Part shown: piece by piece, positions 8,017-17,016 of the stretch | Layout: each line of letters begins with the position of its first letter | Numbering within the stretch: the stretch's first letter is position 1 | Assembly: GCF_013294015.1 (NCBI RefSeq) | Contig: NZ_JABSNO010000020.1 | Coordinates: 1-64,000 of the forward strand | Origin: Frigoriflavimonas asaccharolytica | GTDB taxonomy: Bacteria > Bacteroidota > Bacteroidia > Flavobacteriales > Weeksellaceae | Direction: 5' to 3' | DNA length: 64,000 nucleotides | Notes under the pieces: model-generated | What the model was told of the DNA's origin: nothing | Database searches by the model: none | Seen by the model: only the letters and a program-made list of their open reading frames with translations | Translations under genes and position numbers: made by a program

Positions 8017-8460
8017 CTAATTGATGGATTTAATTTCTAATTTCTGATCGCCCATCATTATTGTATCTCCGATTTTTTTATCTTCCACTATTTTGAAAAT
8101 TGGCGCATCATCAGAAAATGAAACTACTTTTTTACCCTCAAATTCAAAAACTGGAACGGAAATGCCAACGAATAAATAATTTTTTTCTGTGGAAATGAGT
8201 GCGCCATTTTCTATTTCAGTGTGGTTTTCTTCCATTTCAGTTTCCACAAATGCTAAATTTTGCTCTTCTATTCTCAACATATTTTCATAGCGAAGTTGCA
8301 TATCTTTTGCTTCCGCTTGATGAGATAATTCTTCTGGATCTGAAGCACTGTTTTCTTCCAAATTAGAAGCGATTTTATATCGTGCTACAGAATTTTCTAG
8401 ATTTTCTATAATGTTGTTTTGCTCTTCTATTATTCTTTTTAATATCTTTTTTCTTTCCAT
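8017..8460 (-). CDS. GreA/GreB-like coiled-coil protein
   Basis: 147 residues. The first half is a helical hairpin rich in Glu/Lys with an acidic, serine-rich turn (EENSASDPEELSHQ at about 35-48). The second half is a compact strand domain (TEKNYLFVGIS, GKKVVSFSDDAP). This layout is that of Gre transcript-cleavage factors, whose acidic tip enters the RNA polymerase channel, but the sequence is diverged and I cannot tell whether it binds polymerase. It leads the sulfur run, 12 nt before the exporter gene. The CAAAT-N11-ATTTG inverted repeat at 8483-8503 and a TAAATTTG box (8483-8490, minus strand) lie just upstream and may be its control region. Confidence 0.6.
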   Translation of the reverse strand: MERKKILKRIIEEQNNIIENLENSVARYKIASNLEENSASDPEELSHQAEAKDMQLRYENMLRIEEQNLAFVETEMEENHTEIENGALISTEKNYLFVGISVPVFEFEGKKVVSFSDDAPIFKIVEDKKIGDTIMMGDQKLEIKSIN

Positions 8461-8549
8461 AATATACTATTTTGTTGTCTTTCAAATTTACTCAATATAT
8501 TTGGAATTTTCTATTTCTTACGGTCTAATATTTACAAATCCTTTTAATT

Positions 8550-10541
8550 TTACCAATTGAAATTGAAGTTGACAAAGAAATTTCTTCCTGTTCGTGGAAT
8601 TTTGTTCCAATCTGAATACGTGGTAAAATTGCGATCGAAAATATTTTCAACCCCAATTTTTGTGAAAATTTTCGTTTGACTAAGAGGAAATAAATAGCCA
8701 AAATTAGCATTGAAAATCGTGTAATCTGGTGTTTCAGATTCGCCATATTGCGGTGCAAAATCCCGATGTTCTGTGTTTCCTAAAGCGGAAATTTCTGTAG
8801 AAAATTTATTTTTATCGTATCTTAATGAGGTTTGATAACTAAACGGGCTCATAAATGGTAAATTGCCATTGTTATTGTCTTTTCCACGAGTGTATACCAA
8901 TTGTGTAGTCCATTTCAAAGGTTCTATCACTTGCAATTCTGTGGATAAACTTATATTAAATAAATTGGCATATTCTAATGCTGTATAGCTTTTTACTCCA
9001 CTTCCACCAATCGTCATCGGAACGAGATTATTGATGATTTTCCCCACGATATAATCTGAAATATGAAAATAAGAAGTAGAAATTTTGGCGTTAAATTTCT
9101 CTTTTTTCATACTAATGAAAGCATTGGCTTCCATAGAAGATTCATTTTTAAGATTCGGATTTCCGATGTAATCATACTTCTCGAAACTATTGAATAAATA
9201 AAACCCATACCCTTCGGAAACGGAAGGAGCGCGATCTCCATATCCTAAACCAAATCCTGCTTGAAATGCATTTTTATCCAACTGATAATTAGCCGCAAAA
9301 CTCTTCAAAATTCTGGATTTTTCAGCAGGCATTTCTGGGTAAAAAATCTGCAAACTATTCAAGCCAAATTCGCTTTCTATCTTATTTTGATGCATCGTTG
9401 CAGAAGCAGATATTTTTAAACTAGAATTTTGGTTAAATTTTATTTGATCTTCCAAATAAAGCGATTGAGCAAGCGTTCTTACATCTGGCCAAGTCAACAT
9501 AAACATGAGTTTTTCGGATTTATTTACAGGATACATCGTCATTTCTGCACGGGATTTATTTAAAAATCCGTTGATATTTAATAGAAAATTGTGCTTATTT
9601 AAAACCGATTTCAAGTGAGAATAATAACCGTAAGTTTTGCTCCAACCAAGCATATCCATGTGTATTGCTACGTTTGGTCTTGTGGTATCGTCCATTCTAT
9701 GCATGATGGTATTGAAGTAAATTTTGGTTTCCCAACTTTTCAGGAAATCACTTTCAGGAAGCATTTGAAATTTCAAAGACGTTATTAATGCTTCTGCAAG
9801 AGAAACATCCATTGGTAATGCGGGATAACCTACATCATTGGCTTTGTCGTAAATAACGGAAGCTTCTACTAATTTATTTTTTCCCAATTTAACCCCAGGA
9901 ATCCCCGAAATATTAAATTTAGAAAATTGAGAATAAGGAATTTCTACATTTCCGCCGGCTTTATAATTTTCTGCATCTCGCATCATAAAATTCACATCGG
10001 TATAGAATTTTTCTGTTTTAAAATTGGTTCCGATTCCAAAAATCTTTTGCTGATTTGTAGTTTCATACCCTGTATTTACGTTGAAATTCCATTTTTCCTG
10101 ACCAAACATCATTTTGTTTCTTTTCAAATCGATAGAACCGCCAATCGTATTACCATGCAAAGAACCTTCTTGTCCAGAACTGATTTTAGCTTCCGACAAA
10201 TTAGAAATTTCGAGATAAGAAGTAATCGGATCCATTTTATCGGTACATGCTCCAAAAATCCGCATTCCATCCATAGTTACTAAAGTTCTTTCCGTTGGCA
10301 AACCATTGATTAAAGGTTCCCAAGCATAAGCTCCCCGTTTTACCATATCTACTTTCGCAGATTTTTGCAAATATTCGTCTATAGAACCTAAAGGTTTATT
10401 TTCCGTGGTAGAAATTTTGGAAGTTCCAAATACAATTACTTCTTGAATATGTTGTGTTTTTGTAGAATCTGAAGGATTTTCCTGTGCAAAACTATTGGAA
10501 AATAGCAATACAAGGAAATTCGCAATTAAGAATCGTTTCAT
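8550..10541 (-). CDS. OprC/NosA-like TonB-dependent copper receptor
   Basis: 663 residues: signal peptide (cleavage near SFAQ, residue 20), plug domain with a TonB-box-like start, then a barrel ending in FNFNW. Two features match the copper site of Pseudomonas aeruginosa OprC: CxxxM in the plug (Cys99-Met103, GACTDKMDP) and HxM in an extracellular region (His281-Met283, MHRMDD). In OprC those residues bind ionic copper. The receptor would take up copper across the outer membrane using TonB energy. It is the last of three same-strand genes, all with metal-type Cys, Met or His motifs. The copper assignment rests on these motifs and the neighbours. Confidence 0.88.
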   Translation of the reverse strand: MKRFLIANFLVLLFSNSFAQENPSDSTKTQHIQEVIVFGTSKISTTENKPLGSIDEYLQKSAKVDMVKRGAYAWEPLINGLPTERTLVTMDGMRIFGACTDKMDPITSYLEISNLSEAKISSGQEGSLHGNTIGGSIDLKRNKMMFGQEKWNFNVNTGYETTNQQKIFGIGTNFKTEKFYTDVNFMMRDAENYKAGGNVEIPYSQFSKFNISGIPGVKLGKNKLVEASVIYDKANDVGYPALPMDVSLAEALITSLKFQMLPESDFLKSWETKIYFNTIMHRMDDTTRPNVAIHMDMLGWSKTYGYYSHLKSVLNKHNFLLNINGFLNKSRAEMTMYPVNKSEKLMFMLTWPDVRTLAQSLYLEDQIKFNQNSSLKISASATMHQNKIESEFGLNSLQIFYPEMPAEKSRILKSFAANYQLDKNAFQAGFGLGYGDRAPSVSEGYGFYLFNSFEKYDYIGNPNLKNESSMEANAFISMKKEKFNAKISTSYFHISDYIVGKIINNLVPMTIGGSGVKSYTALEYANLFNISLSTELQVIEPLKWTTQLVYTRGKDNNNGNLPFMSPFSYQTSLRYDKNKFSTEISALGNTEHRDFAPQYGESETPDYTIFNANFGYLFPLSQTKIFTKIGVENIFDRNFTTYSDWNKIPRTGRNFFVNFNFNW

Positions 10542-10664
10542 AATTTTGCGTATTAATTAGAAAGATGCATTACATTTTAATTAAAAAAATAAATGCATCT
10601 GAAAATTGGAGGAAAATCAAAACTATCTGGCAATCAATTAGTTTTGATTTATGTGTATTGAATT

Positions 10665-11522
10665 TTAGAACTCAATCTCGAAATACATACTGCTTTCAGT
10701 AACGGTACCTGCGATTTCTTCACCTTTCAAAATGGTACCATCAGCTTTTGCTAATTGAAGATTAAGCTTCCAGTAACCCGTCATCGTTAAAGATAGTTTT
10801 CCGTTGTACAAATTTCCTGCAGAAGTTTGCGTTAGGTTTACATTATTCGGAGAACTGTGATTTCCCATTCCTGGCATTCTTGGGTCTAATTTTACGATAT
10901 AACCATCTACCATTGGAAAAGTCATCAAATCTTGCGTTTTCCAAACGCCAACTACCATATCATTGATGGCAACTTTCGGCGTTTTTGGATCTACATAAGC
11001 AACTACATATTGCACATTATCTGTTCCCTTAAATGATGTCACAACTTGTTTAGTTGCAGCAGGTACGCTTACTCCAGTAGTTGCTGTGTAAGTAGTAGTT
11101 CCAATGGTGTAATCAATTTTTAAATCCCAATATTCAGAAGTGTTTTCTGGCATTTGGAAAACGATATATCCAGAATAAAGAGAACCATCTGCTGTAACTT
11201 TTTGAATTGTTGAACGTGGGCAAGAATGCATCATAGAAGTCATGTGCATTAATGGCGTCCAAGTGATGCTTGCATTTTTCTCATATTCACTGCTTGCAAG
11301 GTTTTTTATACGAATTTTAATATCGTTATAGCCTTGTTTGGTTGTTCCAGTTTGTGAATACAATTCAATTTTATGGGTGCTATTGGTAACTTCTTTTATC
11401 AGAACTAAACCTTCTGTTTCAGAAGTTGGGACAATTATTTCTTCGGAATCCGATGTTCTACAAGAGATTACAAGGAATGCCATTGCCAAAACGGCAAATA
11501 TCGATTTTAAGGAAAATTTCAT
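10665..11522 (-). CDS. Copper-module lipoprotein with two YtkA-like domains
   Basis: 285 residues from the ATG at 11522, which gives a good lipoprotein signal (LVISC, lipid-bearing Cys21); upstream in-frame starts would bury the signal peptide. Two immunoglobulin-like strand domains follow, each with a Met/His cluster: MHMTSMMHSCP in the first and DPRMPGMGNHSSP in the second. The second is the usual metal-binding signature of YtkA/FixH-like periplasmic domains. The likely role is copper binding at the outer membrane, handing ions to or from the receptor encoded downstream. The exact family is uncertain; metal type is inferred from the Met/His content and neighbour. Confidence 0.75.
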   Translation of the reverse strand: MKFSLKSIFAVLAMAFLVISCRTSDSEEIIVPTSETEGLVLIKEVTNSTHKIELYSQTGTTKQGYNDIKIRIKNLASSEYEKNASITWTPLMHMTSMMHSCPRSTIQKVTADGSLYSGYIVFQMPENTSEYWDLKIDYTIGTTTYTATTGVSVPAATKQVVTSFKGTDNVQYVVAYVDPKTPKVAINDMVVGVWKTQDLMTFPMVDGYIVKLDPRMPGMGNHSSPNNVNLTQTSAGNLYNGKLSLTMTGYWKLNLQLAKADGTILKGEEIAGTVTESSMYFEIEF

Positions 11523-11633
11523 TTTGTTTGATTTTAAATATAATTTGTTTCGAAAATTTTTCTCCATTTTTAGAGAAGGTGAGACCACTTCAATTCTATT
11601 AAGAAATGAAGAAGTTTTAAAAAAAAGTTCAAA

Positions 11634-11996
11634 TTATATTTGCGGAGGAATCGCCGGTATTTTCAGGAATATTGTAGGAACAAACAATTCCTGATATTTA
11701 AATTTAGAAGTTTCTGCTTTCAACAAGGGTTGATTTTCTACTAAAAACTTAAAAGGTGCAGAAGGTAAAATTTTGAATTCAAAAGAATATTTTACTTGGC
11801 TAAATGGGTTGGACGTTTTTTCAGTTTCCTTCTTCGCCTGACATTTTCCGTGACAATCGAGCTCAGGTTTTGCCTTATTAATACAATGAATTTCATAAAA
11901 ATCTTGATTAATTTTATAGTCTATCATAAAAAGAGAGTTCTGAAAACTTGCTCCAAATACAATTAATGAAAATAAAAAATTGATTACGATTTTCAT
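11634..11996 (-). CDS. Small secreted Cys-motif protein of the copper module
   Basis: 120 residues from the ATG at 11996; the frame could open at a TTG three codons earlier. A hydrophobic N-terminal segment is followed by HCINKAKPELDCHGKC, a C-x9-C-x3-C cluster with a histidine next to the first cysteine. Similar short proteins with a CxGKC motif sit near copper or heme genes in Bacteroidota, as far as I recall. The C-terminal half has no recognisable domain and ends in a proline/isoleucine-rich tail. It is the first gene of the copper run, 111 nt before the lipoprotein start. It is probably a periplasmic metal-binding factor. Confidence 0.65.
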   Translation of the reverse strand: MKIVINFLFSLIVFGASFQNSLFMIDYKINQDFYEIHCINKAKPELDCHGKCQAKKETEKTSNPFSQVKYSFEFKILPSAPFKFLVENQPLLKAETSKFKYQELFVPTIFLKIPAIPPQI

Positions 11997-12125
11997 AATC
12001 TGCAAAATTAGAACTTTTTTAGAATAAATAAATCATTATATGGGAGTATTTGACGCAAAAATTTAGCTCAAATAAAATATTACTCTTTTATATTTTTTAT
12101 CTTTATACCTTGAAAATAAAATCAC

Positions 12126-13643
12126 ATGGCAGATAAAGCAAAATTCATCCAAGAACTATCCACCAGATACACTCCAAAAGGCGAATTTATTACCTTAGGA
12201 AAGGGAATGTTCAATGGTGAAATAGTAACCGAAGTTGATGTAACTATTCCATTAAAAACAATCAACCGACACGGATTAATTGCTGGTGCAACAGGAACAG
12301 GTAAAACCAAAACTTTGCAGGTTTTTGCAGAGCAACTTTCTCATCACGGAATTCCAAGTTTGGTTTTAGACGTGAAAGGAGATTTTTCTGGTATTGCAGA
12401 AGCTGGGTCAGAAAATGCAATTATCGAAGAAAGGTATGGAAAAACGGGTTTCTCCTATGAACCACAACCATTTCCAGTCGAACTAATGACTATTTCTGGT
12501 GAAAAAGGCGTACAACTTCGTGCAACAGTTACCGAATTTGGACCTTTGCTTTTAAGTAAAATTTTAGATCTGAATGATACGCAAAGTAGCATTATGTCTA
12601 TTGTTTTCAAATATTCTGATGATAAAGGATTGCCATTAATTGATCTAGAAGATTTAAAAAAATTATTACAATACGTAACAGATAATGACCAAGGAAAAGC
12701 AGATTTAAAAAGTAATTATGGCTCAATTTCTTCCGCTTCTTTAGGAGCAATTTTGCGTTCAATAGTTGCTTTGGAACAACAAGGAGCAACAGGATTTTTT
12801 GGTGAGCCGAGTTTTGATGTGCACGATTTGCTTCAAACCCGAGATGGAAAAGGCGTCGTGAATATTCTACGAGTTCAAAATATCCAAAGTCAGCCACAGC
12901 TTTTTTCCACATTTATGCTATCGCTCTTTGCGGAAATTTACATGACATTTCCCGAAGAAGGAGATTCTGGAAAACCAAAATTTGTATTGTTTATAGATGA
13001 AGCGCATCTTATTTTTAATGAAGCTTCAAAAACTTTATTAGCGCAAATAGAAACTATGGTAAAACTCATCCGTTCAAAAGGAGTGGGAATTTATTTTATC
13101 ACGCAAGTTCCAGGAGATGTGCCAGAAAATGTATTGAGCCAATTGGGAATGAAAATTCAACATGCTTTGCGTGGTTTTACTGCAAATGATAGAAAGGAAA
13201 TTAATAAGGCAGTTCAAAATTATCCAATTACTGAATATTATGATTCTGGCCAGCTTATTCAAAATTTAGGAATTGGAGAAGCATTTATCACAGCTTTGGA
13301 CGAAAAAGGAATCCCAACTCCGCTTGTGCACACCTATTTACTTTCACCAGAATCTAGAATGAATATCTTATCAGATTTAGAGGTTGCAGAGCTTACAAGC
13401 AAATCTGCTCTTGTTGCCAAATATGAACAAGCAATAAACAAAGATTCTGCTTACGAAATGCTTACCAGCAGAATGGAACAAGCCGTAAAAGAATCTGCGC
13501 CCGTTGTGAAAAGTAAAGCTACGAAAGCAGAGCCAAATGTTTTTCAAGAAGTGATAGGAAGTAGAGCGGGCAAAAGTTTTATGACCACTTTGGCAAGAGA
13601 AGGAGCAAAATTTGTTTTGGGAATGTTGACTGGAAAAAGGTGA
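12126..13643 (+). CDS. HerA-like ATPase (DUF853)
   Basis: 505 residues of the HerA/FtsK-type P-loop ATPase group, DUF853 branch. Walker A is GATGTGKT at 54-61 and Walker B is FVLFIDEAH near 281-289. The C-terminal tail carries RAGKSFM and GMLTGKR. Members are predicted DNA translocases or helicases; no bacterial DUF853 member has a settled role that I know of. No nuclease partner of the NurA type is adjacent, though an exonuclease-fold gene follows 47 nt later. Confidence 0.88.
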   Translation: MADKAKFIQELSTRYTPKGEFITLGKGMFNGEIVTEVDVTIPLKTINRHGLIAGATGTGKTKTLQVFAEQLSHHGIPSLVLDVKGDFSGIAEAGSENAIIEERYGKTGFSYEPQPFPVELMTISGEKGVQLRATVTEFGPLLLSKILDLNDTQSSIMSIVFKYSDDKGLPLIDLEDLKKLLQYVTDNDQGKADLKSNYGSISSASLGAILRSIVALEQQGATGFFGEPSFDVHDLLQTRDGKGVVNILRVQNIQSQPQLFSTFMLSLFAEIYMTFPEEGDSGKPKFVLFIDEAHLIFNEASKTLLAQIETMVKLIRSKGVGIYFITQVPGDVPENVLSQLGMKIQHALRGFTANDRKEINKAVQNYPITEYYDSGQLIQNLGIGEAFITALDEKGIPTPLVHTYLLSPESRMNILSDLEVAELTSKSALVAKYEQAINKDSAYEMLTSRMEQAVKESAPVVKSKATKAEPNVFQEVIGSRAGKSFMTTLAREGAKFVLGMLTGKR

Positions 13644-13690
13644 TAATTTTTGAAAAAAAATTAAAAAAAATTTAATTAAAGAAATAATAA

Positions 13691-14908
13691 TTGTACACAA
13701 TCATAGACATAGAAGGAAACGGTGCTCCTTTTAGAAAAGAAAAAATAATAGAAATTGCTATATATCGATATGATGGCCACAAAATTACAGATCAGTTTTT
13801 ATCTTTGGTAAACCCGGAAAGTAAGATAACTCCTTATGTTCAAAAATTGACGTCCATTTCCGAAAAAATGGTAATTACCGCCCCAAAATTTCACGAATTG
13901 GCAAAAAGAGTCGTGGAGATTACAGAAGGAACAACGTTGGTAGGCCACAATATAGATTTTGATTACAGAATGCTGCGCCAAGAATTCAAAACATTGGGTT
14001 ATGATTTTGAAATCGATACCATTGATACCATTCCGCTTGCTAAAAAATTGCTTCCAGACGAAGAAAGTTATTCGTTAAGTAAACTCGTGAAATCTCTTGG
14101 AATACCATTAACGAATGCGCATAGAGCAAGTGGAGATGCAAGAGCAACTTTGGATTTATTTAAATTATTATTGATAAAAGATCAAAATTCAGAGATATTG
14201 CAAATGCACAAAGAAGATGTGCATTCCAAAATTTATTTAAATAAAATAAGAGAACTTACCCATGATTTGCCCAATGATAAAGGCATTGTTTATTTTCAAA
14301 ATAGAGAAGGTAAAATTCTGCACATGGATTTTACAGACAGTATTAATAAATTTGCAAAGAAAATCTTGAGTGCAAAATCTTCCGATTGGGAAAATGTACA
14401 AGAGGAAATAGGCCAAGTTAATTTTGAATTCACCGGAAGCACAGTAATCTCTAAACTAATTCTTGCCACGAAAGGGCTGCAAAAAGAAGAAATATGGAAA
14501 TTTGGATTGCACTATAGAAACGGAAGATTTAGAGTAGAAAAATTAAAAAATAACGAAGAGCCATTGTTGAAATTTAATTCCTACACACAAGGTTTGAAGG
14601 CCGTGAAGTATATTAATTCTCTAGAAAAATTTCAAAACTTAGAAGAATTTCAATTATTTTTAAAGCTTGAAAATAGAAACGAACTTTGGCTTTCTAGCGG
14701 AAGAACTTTGGGAGAAAAGTGTTTTCTAATTTTAAAAAATGGAAAGGTAACTTCTTATGGTTTTTATGAACTATACACACAAATAAAAAATGAAAAAGCT
14801 ATTTCCAAATTAAAAATTGAGGTGGAAATTAAAAATTTAGAAAACGATCTGAAACTAGCTTTATTGAAAAATGAGTTTCAAATTTTACCTTTACCTGAGA
14901 AAATTTGA
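13691..14908 (+). CDS. DEDDh exonuclease fused to a degenerate GIY-YIG-like domain
   Basis: 405 residues. The start is a TTG, since no in-frame ATG lies near the conserved first strand YTIIDIE. Residues 1-165 are a DnaQ-like 3'-5' exonuclease with Asp6/Glu8, Asp91 (HNIDFDYRM), His144 and Asp149 (AHRASGDAR), so the DEDDh set is complete. From about 193 the protein resembles the UvrC/Cho GIY-YIG nuclease: LPNDKGIVYFQNREGKILHM, then SINKFAKKI. The diagnostic tyrosines and arginine are replaced (GIV for GIY, HMD for YIG, Lys for Arg), so that part is probably not a nuclease. DnaQ-UvrC-N fusions are known in several phyla; the role here is likely DNA repair. Confidence 0.8.
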   Translation: MYTIIDIEGNGAPFRKEKIIEIAIYRYDGHKITDQFLSLVNPESKITPYVQKLTSISEKMVITAPKFHELAKRVVEITEGTTLVGHNIDFDYRMLRQEFKTLGYDFEIDTIDTIPLAKKLLPDEESYSLSKLVKSLGIPLTNAHRASGDARATLDLFKLLLIKDQNSEILQMHKEDVHSKIYLNKIRELTHDLPNDKGIVYFQNREGKILHMDFTDSINKFAKKILSAKSSDWENVQEEIGQVNFEFTGSTVISKLILATKGLQKEEIWKFGLHYRNGRFRVEKLKNNEEPLLKFNSYTQGLKAVKYINSLEKFQNLEEFQLFLKLENRNELWLSSGRTLGEKCFLILKNGKVTSYGFYELYTQIKNEKAISKLKIEVEIKNLENDLKLALLKNEFQILPLPEKI

Positions 14909-14932
14909 TTATAAAAAATATATTATTAAAAA

Positions 14933-16132
14933 ATGACAAATAAAGATTTACTAAAAATTGCCTCAGAATTTGGCACTCCAACCTATGTTTACAACGCGGA
15001 ATCTATTAAAATTCAATATAAAAAACTAACAGACTCTTTCACCCAAAACACGAGATTTTTTTATGCTTGCAAAGCACTTTCTAACATCAATATTTTAAAA
15101 TATATCGAGAAATTGGGTGCATCTTTGGATTGCGTATCCATAAGTGAAGTAAGATTAGGAATAAAAGCAGGTTTTACTTCAGATAGAATTTTATTTACAC
15201 CAAACTGTGTAGATTTTGCAGAAATTGAAGAAGCTGTAGCTTTAAATGTACACGTAAATATTGATAATATTTCTATTTTGGAACAATTTGGAAACAAATT
15301 TGGAGATTCTTATCCTATTTTCGTTCGCATCAATCCGCATATTTTTGCCGGCGGAAACTACAAAATTTCTACCGGACATATAGATTCTAAATTTGGAATT
15401 TCTATTCATCAATTAAGGCATATAGAAAGATTGGTGAAATCTACAAATCTACGTGTAGAAGGACTTCACATGCATACGGGAAGCGAAATAAAAGACACCG
15501 ATGTATTTGTGCAAGGTTTAGAAATTTTGTTTGAAATCTCCGAGCATTTCCCAGATTTAAAATATCTAGATATGGGAAGTGGTTTCAAAGTGCCTTACCA
15601 AGATGGAGATTTGGAAACAGATGTAAAATCATTAGGCAAAAAAGTAGAAAAAGTACTTTCAGATTTTAATAAAGAACAAGGCAAGAATTTGGAACTTTGG
15701 TTTGAGCCAGGAAAATTTTTAGTAAGTGAAAGCGGACATTTTGTGGTAAATTCCAATGTGATAAAACCAACTACAGCAACTACTTTTGTGGGGATTAATT
15801 CTGGATTTAACCATCTAATTCGCCCAATGTTTTATGATGCTTACCACAAAATAGAAAATTTATCCAATCCAAAAGGTGCAGAAAGAATTTACACCGTTGT
15901 AGGTAATATTTGCGAAACAGATACTTTTGCGTGGGATAGAAAATTGAATGAAGTTCGCGAAGGCGATGTTTTGGTGTTCCGCAATGCTGGAGCGTATGGT
16001 TTTGAAATGAGTTCTAATTTTAATTCAAGACTGAAGCCAGCCGAAGTTTTATTTCTAGATGGTAAAGCACATCTGATCAGAAAAAGAGATGAATTTGAAG
16101 ATTTATTGAAAAATCAAATTGAAGTTTTATAA
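14933..16132 (+). CDS. lysA: Diaminopimelate decarboxylase
   Basis: 399 residues of the fold-III PLP decarboxylase family, which makes L-lysine from meso-diaminopimelate. PLP lysine is Lys47 in FYACKALSN; other landmarks are HMHTGSEI, the phosphate-binding DMGSGF and the NICETDTFAWDR segment with the catalytic cysteine of the partner subunit. It follows the exonuclease gene by 24 nt. Confidence 0.93.
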   Translation: MTNKDLLKIASEFGTPTYVYNAESIKIQYKKLTDSFTQNTRFFYACKALSNINILKYIEKLGASLDCVSISEVRLGIKAGFTSDRILFTPNCVDFAEIEEAVALNVHVNIDNISILEQFGNKFGDSYPIFVRINPHIFAGGNYKISTGHIDSKFGISIHQLRHIERLVKSTNLRVEGLHMHTGSEIKDTDVFVQGLEILFEISEHFPDLKYLDMGSGFKVPYQDGDLETDVKSLGKKVEKVLSDFNKEQGKNLELWFEPGKFLVSESGHFVVNSNVIKPTTATTFVGINSGFNHLIRPMFYDAYHKIENLSNPKGAERIYTVVGNICETDTFAWDRKLNEVREGDVLVFRNAGAYGFEMSSNFNSRLKPAEVLFLDGKAHLIRKRDEFEDLLKNQIEVL

Positions 16133-16173
16133 ATTATAAAATTAAAAAATTATTTTAATTTTCAAATAATTAT

Positions 16174-16902
16174 ATGAATTCCACAATATCAAAATATTTT
16201 GCAACCGCTTTACTTCTTGCTTCAACATTATTTGCGGCGCAAGATGTTTTATTCCACTATCCCGATGGTCAAGAAAGCTATGTAGGCGGGAAAAGACAAT
16301 TTTATAAAGATTTTAATAAAATATTAAACGATCAAAAAATTCAACCATGTGAAAGCAAGGAGGAATATTATGAATTAAACGTACTTATAAAAGCAGATGG
16401 AAAAATTAGCTTTGTTGCAGACAATGAAAACTATGACGAAACTACAAGCAAATGTGCAAAAGATTTGAGCAGAGAAGTTGCAAAATATTTGGATGGTTGG
16501 AATGCTGCAACTGTAGATAACGAAAAGGTCTCTGCCATTGCAAGTTTCATGGTTATTCCTAATCAATTGTATGGCACTTTGAAAGATGGATATATAGCAG
16601 AACCGACCCAAACGTTAGCAGAATTTCCTGGTGGCATGAAAGAGTTTAGACATCTTGTAGCAATGAGAGCAGATACAAGAAAATTCACATATGATAGAAC
16701 ATTTAGATTAGAAATTACCTTTGTTATAGATAGAGATGGAAGCATCGTGGATGCACAACTTGCGCAATCATCCGGATCAGATGATTTTGATTACGTGATT
16801 TTATCTGCTGTTTCTAAAATAAGAAAAAAATGGAAGCCTGCAACTATAAACGGTATTCCTGTAAGATACCGGTTTAGAATTCCATTGACTTTTCAGCTAT
16901 AA
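16174..16902 (+). CDS. Periplasmic protein with TonB C-terminal-like domain
   Basis: 242 residues with a signal peptide (cleavage near LFAA, residues 19-22) and no inner-membrane anchor or proline-rich linker. The C-terminal 90 residues (from EFPGGMKEF) match the TonB-C fold, including ITFVIDRDGSIVDAQ and the end KWKPATINGIPVRYRFRIPLTF. The N-terminal half has a similar strand order (LIKADGKISFVADN) and may be a second, diverged copy. Without an anchor it cannot act as a normal TonB; such soluble TonB-C proteins are common in Bacteroidota and of unknown role. Confidence 0.75.
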   Translation: MNSTISKYFATALLLASTLFAAQDVLFHYPDGQESYVGGKRQFYKDFNKILNDQKIQPCESKEEYYELNVLIKADGKISFVADNENYDETTSKCAKDLSREVAKYLDGWNAATVDNEKVSAIASFMVIPNQLYGTLKDGYIAEPTQTLAEFPGGMKEFRHLVAMRADTRKFTYDRTFRLEITFVIDRDGSIVDAQLAQSSGSDDFDYVILSAVSKIRKKWKPATINGIPVRYRFRIPLTFQL

Positions 16903-16940
16903 TTTAAATATAATTACGAACAGGAAGAAATAAAGTTTAA

Positions 16941-16972
16941 TCTGCCATTCTGTCCCATTTTTTATATCTTTG
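16941..16972 (+). promoter_or_regulatory. Probable promoter of miaB
   Basis: TATCTTTG (16965-16972) fits the Bacteroidota -7 box TAnnTTTG, and TCTG (16941-16944) 20 nt upstream is a weak -33 element. The leader to the miaB ATG (about 38 nt) can fold into a short hairpin. Confidence 0.55.
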
Positions 16973-17016
16973 CATTTGCATTAAGCCTAAAGCTTTTTGC
17001 TTAAAGCAAGAAATCA

